From Theocolax elegans (lineage: Eukaryota > Arthropoda > Insecta > Hymenoptera > Cerocephalidae), in the NCBI GenBank assembly GCA_026168455.1, contig CM047430.1:72641044-72705043 (forward strand): 64,000 nt of DNA, in the 5' to 3' direction. The number at the start of each line of letters is the position of its first letter. The stretch's first letter is position 1. Below are positions 1 to 20,973 of this stretch, one piece after another. Made by a program: the position numbers and the translations under genes. The notes under the pieces are model-generated. The model ran no database searches and was not told where the DNA came from. It saw nothing but the letters and a program-made list of their open reading frames with translations.

Positions 1-464
1 ATAATATGAGAATTATTAATATCTATGTAGGCGTAAAAAGTAGTATAAATTTTATGCCAAATATTCAGTGGTTTTTAAACAATTCTATTTATTATGTAAA
101 AAAAATGTTACCAGAAAATCTAATTTCTATACCGTACATACGTCATACTGACGTTTGTTTCGGCTTATTTTACTTCTCGAGAGTTATACACTATAAAGTA
201 CTATAAATGAATAGTTGATTTTTAACCGCATTTTGTTTAAAAATGACCTTGAAAAATAAGATATCTTAACAATTAAAAATACAATGAAAAACATTTTCAT
301 ATCTAATCTACACATAGATCGTTTAATTTCTAGGATTTTTTTGTAAATTTGAAGCTATTACTAATTTTTTGTTTCAAGCAATCATTGAGACTTTGATTAT
401 TAATACTGTAAGCTAAAATTTATGGGTACTATGCCAAAAATCGTTAAACTTTCGGATTTGGAAA

Positions 465-512
<48 letters not shown>

Positions 513-589
513 AGGATGATTGATGAGTATTGTAATGAACGTATTGGAGGCCGATTTAAAAGGTAGGCAATGCCTCTGTTGGGTTACAG
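1..589 (+). other. Non-coding sequence upstream of the first visible Dscam exon
   Basis: AT-rich sequence with no exon I can support. It most likely belongs to the intron before the exon that starts at 590, since the splice acceptor (pyrimidine-rich stretch ending TTACAG) lies at 584-589. It contains a GAAA microsatellite at 461-513. Confidence 0.5.
461..513. repeat. (GAAA)n microsatellite
   Basis: About 13 uninterrupted GAAA/AAAG units lie within the intron just before the first visible Dscam exon. Confidence 0.95.
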
Positions 590-6721
<6,132 letters not shown>

Positions 6722-7986
6722 TATATACCCCTATATGTTACCATAACAATACAATAATTTTTAATGTGCCATTTTTTCAGTTCACACACACATATCACCT
6801 TCGTCTTTTCTACATTATGTGCATATATATATGCTCGGTAAATTACAACATTCACTCTTTTTTTTCTTCTTTCCTTTTTTTCCTAATACTTTTGAGACAT
6901 CGTAACCGCACCGGGGATCGACAGATATTTTTTACATTATATTCGATTTTGTAAGTAAATATGAATATATATATACATGGAGAATCGAGCGTCTATTTAT
7001 CTATTTATTAACTTTGTGTGTACTATACCGAAAATTCTATACCATGCAATAGTCGTACATAATATAAAATAAATTAATATAAATTAACGAATAATAATAA
7101 TGAATAATAGTAAACTGTAACACTGGAACTACGACAACAAGACCTCAACAACAGTAATATTAATTATTATAGATATAATTATTATAGATAAAAGTATAAC
7201 GATAATTATTTGTATTATACGAGTATTATATATATAATTATAGCGTTTTATTATCTTCTTTTGCGCGTTTAGTCTTTCTAGATGAGAGAGAGAGAGAGAG
7301 GGTTTTTAACGATACGTGTACAAAATAATAAGGAAAAACAAGTATCACCGATAATCGCAATAATGGCAATAACACATGATTTCGATGCGCGTGAACCATA
7401 CGAATTTTCGTGTATCGACGTCGCTCGACTGATGTCCCATACATATATATATATATATGTATACGCGATTCGGAACGAGTAGGACAATTGTTTATATCGA
7501 GGCAATATACATATATATATTACATATTTTTACGTTCGGTATTATTATTGTTATTATCAGTAATTGTAAAAAGGAAAGGAAAATAAACGAGTGATTGTGT
7601 AATATAAATAATGTACGTCAAACGGTATATATATACACGCATCTATGCGGGAAAAGAGAGAACGTGTAAGAAACTCGGGTGCGACGGTAATGAATGTAAT
7701 TATTTCCTATATTTGAATCGTACTAATTAGAGGTAGCACGCGTGCGTAATAAACAAGATGCGCGTGGACTAATTTACAAAATCGAGTGTATCACAGACAG
7801 GTACCGAGAGAAAGAGAGATAGAGAGAGAGAGAGAGAGAGAGGCAACGGGATCATCGAAATATGCCTATAAGTACGATTAATCCCCGATACTCGATCGAT
7901 TGCGTTTGCGAGGTGTCCGAGCTACGCGTTCGTGTATATGTATATCTATATCTATATATATATGTATATGTATACATGCACACACG
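6722..7986 (+). repeat. Duplicated 3' flank, copy C1
   Basis: Probable Dscam 3' UTR or downstream sequence. It repeats at 8415-9645 with small indels: same CTCGGTAAATTACAACATTC, same AG microsatellites (7281-7301 and about 7815-7842), and same ATCGACGTCGCTCGACTG block. It ends abruptly at about 7986, where the sequence jumps into the middle of the TA-flanked element. Confidence 0.85.
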
Positions 7987-7988
7987 TC

Positions 7989-8285
7989 GCTACGCACAAT
8001 TTGAAGGTTAAACAATCAATAATTGTTTAGTAGACTTAAATAGAAAGTGGTATATGTACCGAAAATTTACTGATCAGAAATTGGTACTTCCCGCTTTTTT
8101 TTCTTAGATTGTTGCTTACTTTAAAAATAGCACCTATTTTATTTTCTGAGATGGCTAAAAGGAAGTTTAATACTTATACTTTCTGTAACCGTCTAAATAT
8201 ATACAATTATTAGCTTTTTTAACATAAAATTATTCTATGAACGTACAGATTTACCTTAATTGATCAACAATTGGGTATGTGACGG
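7989..8285. mobile_element. Partial second copy of the 388-bp TA-flanked element
   Basis: Matches 4037-4334 and keeps only the right end (GTGACGG at about 8279-8285, then TA). The left third is missing; the join to the preceding sequence occurs at a shared GCTA. It is followed by the same flank and a short TA run. Confidence 0.85.
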
Positions 8286-8358
8286 TATATATACCCCTAT
8301 ATGTTACCATAATTCAAATACAATAATTTTTAATGTGCCATTTTTTCAGTTCACACAT

Positions 8359-8419
<61 letters not shown>

Positions 8420-9645
8420 CACCATCGTCTTTTCCACATTATGTGCATATATATATATGCTCGGTAAATTACAACATTCACTCTTTTTTTTCTTCTTTCC
8501 TTTTTTTTCCTAATACTTTTGAGACATCGTAACCGCACCGGGATCGCAGATATTTTTTTACATTATATTCGATTTTGTAAGTAAATATAATATATATATA
8601 TACATGGAGAATCGAGCGTCTATTTTATCTATTTATTAACTTTGTGTGTACTATACCGAAAATTCTATACCATGCAATAGTCGTACAATAATATAAATAA
8701 TAAATAGTAATATAAATAACGAATAATAATAATGAATAATATAAACGGTAACACTGGAACTACGACAACAAGAACATCAACAACAGTAATATTAATTATT
8801 ATAGATATAATTATTATAGATAAAAGTATAACGATAATTATTTGTATTTATACGAGTATGTATATATATAATTATAGCGTTTTTATTATCTTCTTTCGCG
8901 CGTTTATTCTTTCTAGATGAGAGACAGTGAGAGAGAGAGAGAGAGGGTTTTTAACGATACGTGTACAAAATAATAAGGAAAAACAAGTATCACCGATAAA
9001 TCGCAATAATGGCAATAACAGCATGGATTTCGATGCGCGTGAACCATACGAATTTTCGTGTATCGACGTCGCTCGACTGATGTCCCATACATATATATAT
9101 ATATATATGTATACGCGATTCGGAACGAGTAGGACAATTGTTTATATCGAGGCAATATACATATATATATTACATATTTTTACGTTCGGTATTATTATTG
9201 TTATTATCAGTAATTGTAAAAAGGAAAGGAAAATAAAGCGAGTGATTGTGTAATATAAATAATGTACGTCAAACGGTATATATATATACACGCATCTATG
9301 CGGGAAAATATGAGGAACGTGTAAGAAACTCGGGTGCGACGGTAATGAATGTAATTATTTCCTATATTTGAATCGTACTAATTAGAGGTAGCACGCGTGC
9401 GTAATAAACAAGATGCGCGTGGACTAATTTACAAAATCGAGTGTATCACAGACAGGTACCGAGAGAAAGAGAGATAGAGAGAGAGAGAGAGAGGGCAACG
9501 GGATCATCGAAATATGCCTATAAGTACGATTAATCCCCCGATACTCGATCGATTGCGTTTGCGAGGTGTCCGAGCTACGCGTTCGTGTATATGTATATCT
9601 ATATCTATATATATATGTATATGTATACATGCACACACGTCGCTT
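8286..9645 (+). repeat. Duplicated 3' flank, copy C2, with short (TA)n
   Basis: After the element end comes a TA run of only about 50 bp (8364-8414), then a second copy of 6797-7986. Here the copy continues past the C1 end into unique sequence (GTCGCTTTATGCCAACGACG). C2 is therefore the better candidate for the true path of the locus. Confidence 0.85.
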
Positions 9646-12600
9646 TATGCCAACGACGATGTTGTATTAAACGCGCACACGCGTGATGGAAAAAGATGTC
9701 GTTGCGATTGTTCGACGGATCTCTCTTATACCGAAGGTGCACGAAATACTTTACTCAACGTTTATTCAACATTGACATACTTATATACACAAGTATATCT
9801 GGATTAAGAATAATTTCGAATTTTTAAACTGAATGTTTTCGTCTCTGATTATGCATAGTTTACCCCGCGGATATTATTTTGTTGACCGTTTATCTTTAAT
9901 AAGATACATACGAAAAATTTTATCGAAATAAGGGCGTATCTTGAGTAAAATAAGAATTGCGTTTAAAGGATGTGTTTTACTATGGGAGTCATTATATTTT
10001 TGAGGAGCTACAGTAATTATAAATTTAGGTAATATTTTCTTATTGTTCAATGATGTAAGAAAGATTTTTAGTTAATGATCCAACTTTAAATCGACTTTGT
10101 ACAATACACTTTGTTTTACCTTTTACTATTTTAATAATAGTATAATTGTTCATTTATTATCTTTTAGAAATTTTTTAATCCTTATGTTTCAATTAAACAG
10201 TCCACTTTAAGATTATTTTGTTTTAATTTTAACGTATATTCTTTGCTTCTGTAAATAGTCATACTAATAGGAAAAGAAATTTTTTTCCTTTATTTATTTG
10301 ATTATTACATTCACTGTAACGACTATTAGTTCTTATCATAAAAAATTAAATATATTTATCGATGGGTAATTACACGCGTTTTATGTGTATAAAAATATGA
10401 TTTTGCAAAAAATATAAATGAAAAAAATAGAAAATTGAATCCGCTTAGAAACCCGTTAAATGGAAAAAGATTATTCTTTTCCTCTACGGTATTGATATAG
10501 AAACTTCTTTTATAATTTTTCAATGTGCTGTATTCTTTCTTACACAAATCATAAACGTACACATAAAATTTTAAAACCACTTTGTTACATAAAATACATT
10601 GTTCTAAAATACACGAAATTTTCGTGTAAACGTGTAACCCGTATACGAATCGCAACGACGTCCGACGTCCCTCGCGCGCACCACTTGTAAATACCGTAAC
10701 CCGCGATCGAACAGTAAAATGATCGTCGGGAGAAAACGAAGTGAAAGAAAAAATAAAATCGAATGCACGAGTAGTGCATTATATATGACGCGCGCGACGA
10801 TTAACAAATATACGACAATGCATATTGCATCAGTTTTTTGTATACAACCCCCACCGTCGTAATCGAGTAAACCTATTCCCTCCCGATCCTCCGACAGCAG
10901 GTCGAGAACGACACTACAACCCCTTTCCCGTGTTAAATGGGCATTTATCCGGCATGCGTGTACATTACGTTCGGGTGTATATTGAACCTGGAGAGTCTGA
11001 CGCATCGCCACGTGACGAGACGAGTACGTAAAACGATGAAAAAGCATAAAAATATTATAACAAAAAAAAAGACAAGTCTAATAAACGAATTATGAGTGCG
11101 TGATCGGTATATGCGTATATATACATGTATGGACCTGCGTGACGCGAGACCGATTTGTGTGCGATAATATAGTGTAAAAGTGTGTGTGAGAAAGAGAGAG
11201 AGAGAGAGTAACAAGTAACAAATTATAAATCAAACGTTTTATCAGTTGACTTCTATTGTCATATATATATATATATAAATATATAAATGATATGGCTGTT
11301 GATAATATTATTATATACTATTTATTACATTATTATTATTATTATATACATATATATATATATATGAATAATGACTATAATTACCATTATTGCATTATTA
11401 GTATTTTATTAATGAAAGAAAAGAGAGGAAAAAAAAAACCACGAAATCTGTACAAAAGGTGTGAAAAAGATTAAGTGAAACGAGATAAATCGAAGAAGCG
11501 CATGATAACCGAGACGCGATTGTATTAACGTGAGTGTAATTTTCGACGATTAATCTATATTGTATATTAACCATGCTTAAACCCTGAGATTTTATTCGAA
11601 GGGAGGCTCTCGACGTACCGTGAGAAGTTTGGTTTTTCCGCGTCGTCCGGTACATCCTCCGTGTTTTACCGATCGTACGTACACATACATAAAAAAAAGT
11701 AAAAGAATATCACCAAACGGTTTCAGCATGGGCATTAATGAATTAAAGTCTCGTCGTGTATAACTGAGGGTGCCCTAGTAGAAAATGTGTAAAAAACGCG
11801 CATCGTCTTCCCACGTTCCCTCTCCGATGATTCCCGTTTATATATAGGTAACGTCGTCTTCGTCGATCCCTTTGACCGATTATTTGAAATATACATATAT
11901 ATATCGGACGGTTTCGCGCGTATATACAATATACATATATATGTATATGTACGGAGTGAGGCCAATGCGTTTTAACATTTTCGACGATGAGAAATTTTAA
12001 AAGATAATATTATTATTACAAAGTCGCGTTATAGACAATGTTGTTTCTATATAAGACTATTCAAGTGCCAAAGATTTGAGCCAAGGACTAATCACTCTTA
12101 AAATCTTGGGTCGATCCTCGCGTGGTCGATCGCGCACCTACTTTGTGTTCAGTGTACATAATAATATATTGCGTATATCGACATCGTGCACCAAAATCGT
12201 CGTCCTTTCGATCCCACACCACTTTCCTTTCTTTTTATTATACGGTCGGGACTTTCCCCCATCTTTTTACAAACTTCACCCGCCCGATCTTCTCAACGCC
12301 AATTTTACTTCGTTATCGAGTCACCTTGTGTACTTCTCCCATACATACATATGCTAGTCATTTTTCTTTCAAGGGAGTTTTGCACATTGTCACTTTGTAA
12401 TTAAGACTCGTCGGAAAGTTTTTCCTTTTCTTACGGTAGATGTGTATAGGATCGTTTGTAATTACGTGACGAACGTCTGCAGGGTGTAACAAAAGTAATA
12501 GTACGTTTTCAGGGTACACCCTGTACGTTGAATTTACTCGGATCGGAGATAAAAATCGTTGAGCAATCAGCAAACCACTATTTCGTGCGAACGTAAATAT

Positions 12601-14000
12601 TTGAATACGCTGGACTATGAGAAATTCACCGACCACACTCGACGTTTAGAGTGCACAGAGCCTTCTCCAATGAAAAATTATATTTCGTTCGGATTGACTG
12701 ATATAGATACACTACTTATTATATATTTCGTAAACGATTGACAAGTCCCGATCGAAACGAAACGAAACGAAGCAAAAGAAAAAGATAAACGACATATAAA
12801 TATATATACAAAATGATCGTGGTAATAACGCGCACACACATACACATACGCACCTTTCGGACGCCTAGATAACTGCCAAAAATAGAAAAAAAAACCACAC
12901 GAATACAATAAAATAAAAAGTAAAACTTTTAAAGAGAACGAGTAAAACTCCTCGAAGATTTCGAACGTTTTTATCCTCCTATTTACATATCTTGCGTATT
13001 TGTATTTCTACACCGCGTTGACCGAAACCTATAAATAATGAAAAAGAAAAAAACAAAAACCCGCACCACACAAAGACTGGAGTAAACGTAAACGAATTTT
13101 TATCGTGAATTTCCTTTCTCGCGATAATTTGATACAAATCGGCGAAAGGAACCTTGAATATTTAATTACCTAAGATATAGTTATACATCTCTATAGGTGT
13201 AAGAAAGAGAAGATAAAAAAAACAGTTTAATAAAACGACAACTCTCGTATATACATACCCAAAAGGTCGCGGTGTTTCGAGTGCCCCCATCCCCCTCCTA
13301 TCCCCAACCCTCCGTCGACCGATTTGATATGTTTATCAATAAAAAAGGGAGAAAAAGAAAAAAAAATACCCCCCGTTTTTGATACCTTGTATTATTGGAT
13401 CTATGTTTTTGGAGTGATTAACCTCTTGGATGTGACTCTCTCACTCTGTATTCCGTGTATATCTCGGAATATGATGAACACGCGAGAAGAGAGAAAAAAA
13501 TACGCGAGAACGATTAATTATACAACCGTCGATCTTGTTCGTCCGTTTTCGATGTTATATACGCGAGAGACAATTGCGAGTCGATCGACACAATATGGCT
13601 TATATTTACGATTTTATTAGACCGACCAGTAGATTTTGACTGTACCTAATGTTTTCCGATCTCTCTCGAAATCAGGAGACGCGCGATTATATATATATAG
13701 AGATTAAAAACGAACGAAAACGATATTGAAAGAAACCAAAAAAAAGAAGGAAATAAAATAAAATAAAATAAGCGAACGGTGAAACGAAAGAAACGTAACG
13801 TGAAAAAATGCAGATATATATATATAGTTACGGGGAAATAAATTAAACACGCAAGTAATCTTCAAATGAATGTATTCTGACGATATGGCGTTTCCATAAG
13901 TATTGTATGTCGATCGAGTGGTCGATTAAATAAATTGACATCGTTTATGGCAAACTAATAACTTATAACCGAGTTTACTCTTTTTTTGCATAAGTATACC
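9646..14000. other. AT-rich non-coding stretch, possibly long Dscam 3' UTR and intergenic DNA
   Basis: No reading frame with protein-like composition and no splice pattern. There are many AATAAA-like sites, short TA runs (about 11260-11280, 11345-11365, 13688-13700, 13810-13825) and an AG run at about 11190-11208. Long 3' UTRs are common for neuronal genes, so part of this could be transcribed; the sequence does not prove it. Confidence 0.4.
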
Positions 14001-16763
14001 TCTTATACCTGAATATCCAAAATCCGTATATTTTTATTTGTTACTTTGATATACTTTTCCAATAGTGGGCACTGAATTTCTAGGTTTTGGTACGCCGAGG
14101 TTGTTTTCCAAAGGTAAATATTATAGGTACTGGAAGAACGCTTATTCACCTTTTTCAAAAGAGTAGCCACTAAATTTTGGATGAAAATTGTAATGTCAGG
14201 ATGGTCCAAATTTTGAAATAAAACACGTGCTCAGCATGGTCAAAATTTCAATCTAAATCTCAATTATTTTCTATACACACTGAGAAATATATTTGTGAGA
14301 AAGAAATCGTTCATTTTGGTTTTAGAAATTGACATTCATCTATAATAAAATAAAATTTCTTTGATATTAAAGTTTTGTTCTTAACTATTAAGTTTTTAGT
14401 TAATAGATACGTTTATAAATTAATAGATACACTGAGAAAAAATTTCGAGTAAAAATTAAAATACTGTCTAGTAATGAAATTACAGACTGTTAAAATTTAA
14501 AAAATGACTATACAGTATAGTCATTTTTTGAATTTCAACCGCATTCCGAAAAGTAAAAAATAAGAAGTTAATAAAGAAGTTACGGAAATCTTTATAAGTT
14601 TTACGAAATCTTTAGGAATCTTATTAAAATTCCACTATGAAAAAAATTTTGTTTATACTAAATGTATTATACTAAAAAAATAAAACCAGTCATTATGGTG
14701 TTTTACATTTTTCATGGTAAGTTTTGAAAAAAAAATTAAGTATCATAAAATTTACCTACGAGGAATCAGAGGACACGGAGTTGGTCTACAAGAAGTAAGT
14801 AAATGTTTATTTGATTATTATTAATTTATTCACTAAATTGTTATTACAAGCAAGTATTAGAATTTCTATTAGACGTGTTTGTCGTGTTACAATTGCATTG
14901 CAATTTAACCAATTGAAGAATAAAAAAATTAATGGAGCAAGTTGTTATAGTAAGCATTTTATTATGTTTTCAAATTAAAAAGAAGTAGACGTGTGAACAA
15001 TTTACGTTTATTCTAATTAAACTCTGTATATAATTTATGTTTGGATGAAGTTCGTATATCGACGTTTTCGAAAAATGTTACAATTTATTGATTTCCATGA
15101 TGAGTAATAAAATTCATATAAATTATACCGACTTTATGAACGTAGTATTGACAATTTATTGATGTTGTGTCCAACGAGATTTTCCCAAACTATATGAAGT
15201 TTATATAAACTTGATTTAATATCTGAGGTACATATCGACAATTTCACGTCAACTGATCACATAAAAAAAATTATTAAAATTGTAGGAAACCGTTAGAAGA
15301 CATATAATAAGAGCAGAGCCAAATTTTTAGAGCTTGATTTCATGATGATTAACTTAACTTGATGAATTGCCCATACATAAAACTTGGTACATGATCTCTC
15401 ACATACCATAATTTAAAGGCAAAATATATGTTTGTGTCATGTAAACTTTAACTGAACTGTAATAACAGTAATAGTTAGTTTTATAACATAAATATAGTTT
15501 TTCTCACAAAAATGTTTTAAACTGTCTTACTGAACTTTTCTAATTTTTAATTGACACAGTAATAGATGTTGTCTAAATCTTTTGACTACATATCTATGTG
15601 TCAGTTTACATTCATCTGTTGCCTTTACAGATAACTAATAAGTATTTTTAACTATAAGCTAAGGTTCAAGTGAGCGCAATGGCTTGGAATACATCTAAAG
15701 TAATTTATTAAAAAATTAATTAATTCTTTTGAATATTAAAATGACCATAACTTGTGTCAGAGACTAAGTCCATTAATCTAATCAGTTTTATATTCATACT
15801 GTTCAAAAATACTTTTTCTTGAGACAGATTAGATCAAAATCAATTGTGCCATAACAAATTATTGGGTTTTTAAAAAAACATATTGTATTGGTCAGTATCA
15901 GACTTTGAAAATTGTAATTTTAAAAAATATGAGCATATTCTACATGCAATTTACAAACTTTTTGTATTGAACATGTATCACAAAAATTTGATAGTTTTTG
16001 AGATAAAAATAAATAAATATGGTGAAATCACCAATTTTTTCAAAAAACCATTTGCTGTAAATCGCTTTAGCTCTAAAAATTATATGTCTTCTAAAAGTTT
16101 CCTACTATTTTTAGTAATTTTTTTATGTAATCAGTTGACCTAAAGTCGCTCATATGTACATCATATGACAATATTATTTCGTTCGAGTCATAGTTGAAAA
16201 AAAATCTCTATCCGACATTCGAATCTCCAATCTTTATATATTATATATATATTATATATTGATAATAGCTTTACCACTTGAACTATATATTATTTTTTAT
16301 GCCGATAAAGTTATATTCAAACTTATATAGCGTTTGTTCTCATCTATGAATGCTAACATATTACAATAAATAATTCCTAACAGTACGTAACATTTAAAAA
16401 ACGTTGTAAAAACGTTGGTCATCAAACCTTTAAATGTTGGAAAAAATTTATTTAAAATTGTATGAACAAGGTCAAAATAAGTTTTAATGTTCACTTTAAT
16501 TTTAAAGAAAAATATAAATTTGATTAGTTTAAAAAACGTTTAATAAACGTATAATTTTTAACCCTTTTTTAAACGTTATTTTTACATGTTTTAGACGCTT
16601 TTTAAACTGTTTTTTATATTTTATAACATATTTAAAACATATTACAAATGATTCAATGAACTGTAATTATTCTACAAATCAAACTATTTAAAAGTATTTA
16701 ATACATTGTAAATTTTGTAAGAATGTTGCAATTATTATTCTAATCTTTGGTATTATTATATTG

Positions 16764-16799
<36 letters not shown>

Positions 16800-18601
16800 A
16801 CAAATCATTGAAACGTTTAAAATCTATATTAAATGCGTTATAACATATAAAAACCTGTTTAAAAAAAAATTTGAAAAGAGGATTAAACGCGTTTATACAT
16901 TTATTAAACGCTTTTTGAACTAATAAAAAATATATTTTTTTAAATCAACACAGAAATTTAAACCTATTTTAAGTTACTCAGTTGGCACCCTCCTATTTGA
17001 CTAGGTTATGCCAGGCACTTGGGTATTCCCTTTGCGCCCTAATTTAAACCTATATTTGAGCTAATTTAGATGTTTTTAAATAAATGTTTTGAACGTTTAG
17101 AAGTTTGATTACTAAAGTTTTATAAATGTTCCGTGTTGTTCGGGTATGTAGTAATTCAATTGGTAGAAAGGGAATATCTACTTGTAATCCGAGCTTGATC
17201 ATCCTACCAGAGCCTGATTAATTAGTCTTATTTTTCTTCGTTATACACATATATAACGCGTATTGATGATATTTCGATCAAATCTCGAAAACACGATACG
17301 CACACGTAATCCAAAACTTTAAAGTAACGCAATACGTTGATTAATGATGTAATTAAGTAAATATTAGTATAATGTCATAGAATAAACGTAATGATTTACC
17401 GTATCATATACCGAACCCTTGATCAGTGTCCAATTACTGATGATTTTTAAATATGTAAATAATAATTAATAATTTTATGTATTTATAAACCGTTTGAATA
17501 ACGTTATAAATGCTAATAGAACAAATCGAAAATTCATAGATTATTTCGAAGTATCTTGTTTATTATTAATACAGGTGCGGTCATCGGAAATTGGATGAAT
17601 GAGAAGATAAAAATATATAGAATTCTAAGACTAATCGTTTGAGAATGAAGAGAACAATCAAAGGTGTTAATTGTAAAAATAGTGAAATACCTCCAATTTA
17701 TTCTAGTGTAGAAAAATGTTTTAATTTCTACTGAGGACGCACGTTAAACTTAATATTCATAATCGTTTGATTCGTAAATATTTGATAATTGGTAATTGTT
17801 TAATTATGTACATGTTAAGGATGATTAAAAAAAAGGTAAATTATTGCAATAATTTTCATATTAGATTTGATTATTACGAAGCGTTAAGTTCAATACAAAA
17901 TTGTAATAATTTTATTATGCTATGCTTTACATTGTATATATTAATAAATCAATATTGATATTCGTTGCTAATTGGCTCTGAATTTGAGAGTATAAAACGA
18001 GCGATGTTATATAATATAATGGAATAAACAGTAGAAGATAACTTAGTGGCATATTAAAATCAGAACCAGAGATGGTAAGTTATTATAATCCCGGATAAGG
18101 GTGAGAAGAAATCTAATCAGGTCCGGATTGCATTTTTATTCGTGTACACAAGTTCGACGATTCGAATTGATTTTTTATTTATTTTATTAACCCAATTTTG
18201 TCACGTTCAAAGAAACATTGTGAAATTAATTAATTCAAGATTATTTAAACTCGATGAATAAAACGATCATTTGATATTTACTTAAGTTTGGAAAAATCAA
18301 GTTGGACAGACAATTTTGTCCAAACATAAGTTCATCATATCAACCAGAGTTTAGATAAACGCATACACATTTTTTTGCGCAGCTAGCGGAAAATGCAGAG
18401 GACGAATAAAAGCAAATGGGATAGCGCAATAATCATGATGATGGAGAGGTGAATAAAAATTGAGATAAAATAGATTAAGAAAGAGTTACGTAGGCATCAG
18501 GATGGATCGAAGCGTACGGTCGACTCTTGTACAAGAATATACGCGTCTAGAAATAGCCGGTAGAAAACAAAGCGAGTAAAAGAAATGAGAAATATTTGTT
18601 C
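14001..18601. other. AT-rich intergenic region with decayed repeats
   Basis: I see no gene. A hairpin at about 14500-14532 (AATGACTATACAGTATAGTC) lies in a block resembling 26000-26225. A block starting CACTGAGAAA at about 14278 resembles the inverted-repeat element at 21566-21802. At 16340-17110 the motif AAACGTTTAAA and variants recur many times, suggesting an old repeat. Confidence 0.5.
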
Positions 18602-19825
18602 TTAGTAACCGGTGAGCTCGGCGAACGTCGAATCCAAGTCGTCGCACATGTACTTGTACTTCTCCTTCTCCTTGCGAAGCCGTTCTGAAAGATATACAAT
18701 ATAAAATCGACGGTGACCTCCAACCGATCGTTATACGCGTTGCCAACGTCTCTTTCCGTCTAACCTACCTTCCCTCATGTCCAGTTCCGCCAAGTAGGAT
18801 TTCACCGATTTTTCCGCGAAGATCGCGCGCTTCTCCGTCTCGTTGAGCCTCGCCTTCAAACTCTTCAATTGGCTCTTGAACTCGTCGACGCGTTGATTGG
18901 CCTAAATCAAACGAATGAAACAATGCGAATGAAAGAGGAGGCGGGAGTGTAGGGATATCTTGTGCAAACCTTTTCCTCCGAAACTTGCAACGATTTCAGA
19001 ATGTTCCCGACGATAAAGAGCTTATCTTCCTTCTCGGCGATTTTCCTGGAAAATTAGACGATGATGGATTTAGATCGACGGAACGACGAGAGTGTATGTA
19101 TTTACACTTGGAATTACGTAAGGTGGGACAATGGAAGTACTATATATATATATAAGTACGATATAACGATGGAGGTGCAAACGTACGCTAGGGTGGACTT
19201 GACGCTTTCCTCGACAGCCTCGAGCTCGTCCTCGACGAGTGCCAGCTGCCGAGATATCTGCTCGGACTTGGAGTCGGCGTCCTCGGCCTCGAGTCTCGCC
19301 TCCTTCAGCTGCCCGGTTAGACAGTCCATCCTCTCCTCGTCGATTTTGCTACGGCTCTCGAGAACCCGGGAGATCCTTTTGGCGTCCTCGATCGTCCGTA
19401 CGGCCTGAGCGAGCTTTGTCTGGGCGACTGCCCTTCGCTCCTCGGACTTCTCGAGACTGGCCATGCACTGCTGCATCCTCCGGTTGAGCATCGCCAGCTC
19501 CGACTGCACCTGAGCGAACGAATTGAGCACACCGAGGTACATACCGACGGGGAAGACAAACACCAAATCACCCCCCCATACCGACCATCAAGTGGGCTCG
19601 CTCCTTCATCTCGAGGGTGGCGTTCGACTCGACCAGCTGCGACTTACTCGTCCTGAGCTCGCTCTTCATCTGCACCAGCTTCTTACCCAGCTCCTGGACT
19701 TGCTCCCTCAGGAGATCCTCCCGTTGGCTCGCCTCCTTGGCCCGTTGCTCGCACACGTCGGCACGATCCATCGCCAAGTCCTTCTCGACTTTGAGGGTCT
19801 GGAGTTTTTTCTTGATCGCGTTCAT
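18602..19825 (-). CDS. Tropomyosin (downstream gene of a tandem pair), 284 residues
   Basis: Coiled-coil actin-filament protein. Exons on the minus strand: 19825-19586 (240 nt, starts [16 protein letters not shown]), 19509-19187 (323 nt), 19045-18970 (76 nt), 18901-18769 (133 nt) and 18684-18602 (83 nt, ends [13 protein letters not shown], stop). The total is 855 nt, i.e. 284 residues plus stop, the standard long tropomyosin length. The exon sizes equal the family's (134+118+71=323; 63+70=133). Donors include GTACGT and GTAGGT, and all phases close. Recognisable motifs are [24 protein letters not shown] and SLQVSEEK. The chosen start is the conserved M-x-AIKKK; an in-frame upstream extension is not family-like. 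The central part differs clearly from canonical muscle tropomyosin, so this is probably a divergent paralogue. The sequence shows no isoform-specific alternative exons. Confidence 0.93.
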
Positions 19826-20973
19826 CTCTTCGAACGCTCGTCTCGATGCCCGGTGGGTCACTGTACCCACTCGTCGTCTCGAGCATTGCTTTATAGACTC
19901 GAGCTCGTACCAAAAAAGACGAATCACCCGCAACCGAGGTAGCCAACTCGGATTCTTTCGCGGACCATTCGCGATCCTTCTCTGTCGTTATCTTCACTTT
20001 TCACCCGCTTTTCTTTTCTTTTCTTATTCCTCGTCATCACGTGTCTTTCTTTCAAACATCACCTCGACCGCCACCAGTCCACCTCTCCACACCGACCCGG
20101 TGTAAATATCGGTCTCTACTTATCCGCGTAACGATCCCAACTGCAGATCGAAACGTTTAATGGTGATATACACGAGCTCTCTTCAAAATAAACCGAGATT
20201 ATTCATTTTCATTAATAAAAAGAGCTGGTTAGCTTTTGTTTTTTAAAAATTTCTACAGTTTACGGATTAATTTGCACATATTATATTATTTTTTAGATAT
20301 ATATAGATTTGGCAATGTAAAAGCTTAATATAGACCTCGTACTTACCTCTGACTATTCATTTACTCAAAATTTCAAAAGATAAGCGAGCAAGCGTATTTA
20401 GCGTACAAATTTTAAAATTTACTGAGATTAAGAAAGTTCAGGACAGTCGAGTATTGAATTAAGCTAAAACTACGTGACGCGATTGTCTGGCTGGAATGAT
20501 AAATAGTTTTAAATTTATCGACGTATCGATCTTATATAAGACATTTACCGATATCCGTGGACTGAACAAACTCCAATATACAAGATTATCCGATGAAGTT
20601 TTCGATGGACTTACTCCATCTTTATAATCAGGATATCCCTTTTTATTTATAAACCTTCTCTTCATTACTCCTTCTACAATCCTTCGTCCATCACAATAAA
20701 TATTTATTTTGTTAAATATTGCCACTCTTTTTTCTAATTTCGGAACGGTGCACGTTAAGAGGAAGCCGTAGTCCTATACCTTACACACATATACCGACAT
20801 TATCGATTTTTCGTTTTATGTAATCAATATTTGTTTATTCGCAATTTAATGATAACGTATTTAATGATACGATTGTTGGTACGTTGGCAAAATTTGGAGA
20901 TTTTATTTATTTATCTAATGAAACGAAAAATTGGAAAAATTGACGAGATCAGATAGAGCAGAGATGTGATTAA

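Noticed and set aside
19061..20105. Plus-strand frames of 82-162 residues over the downstream tropomyosin
   Set aside because: They are antisense shadows of the GC-rich tropomyosin exons.
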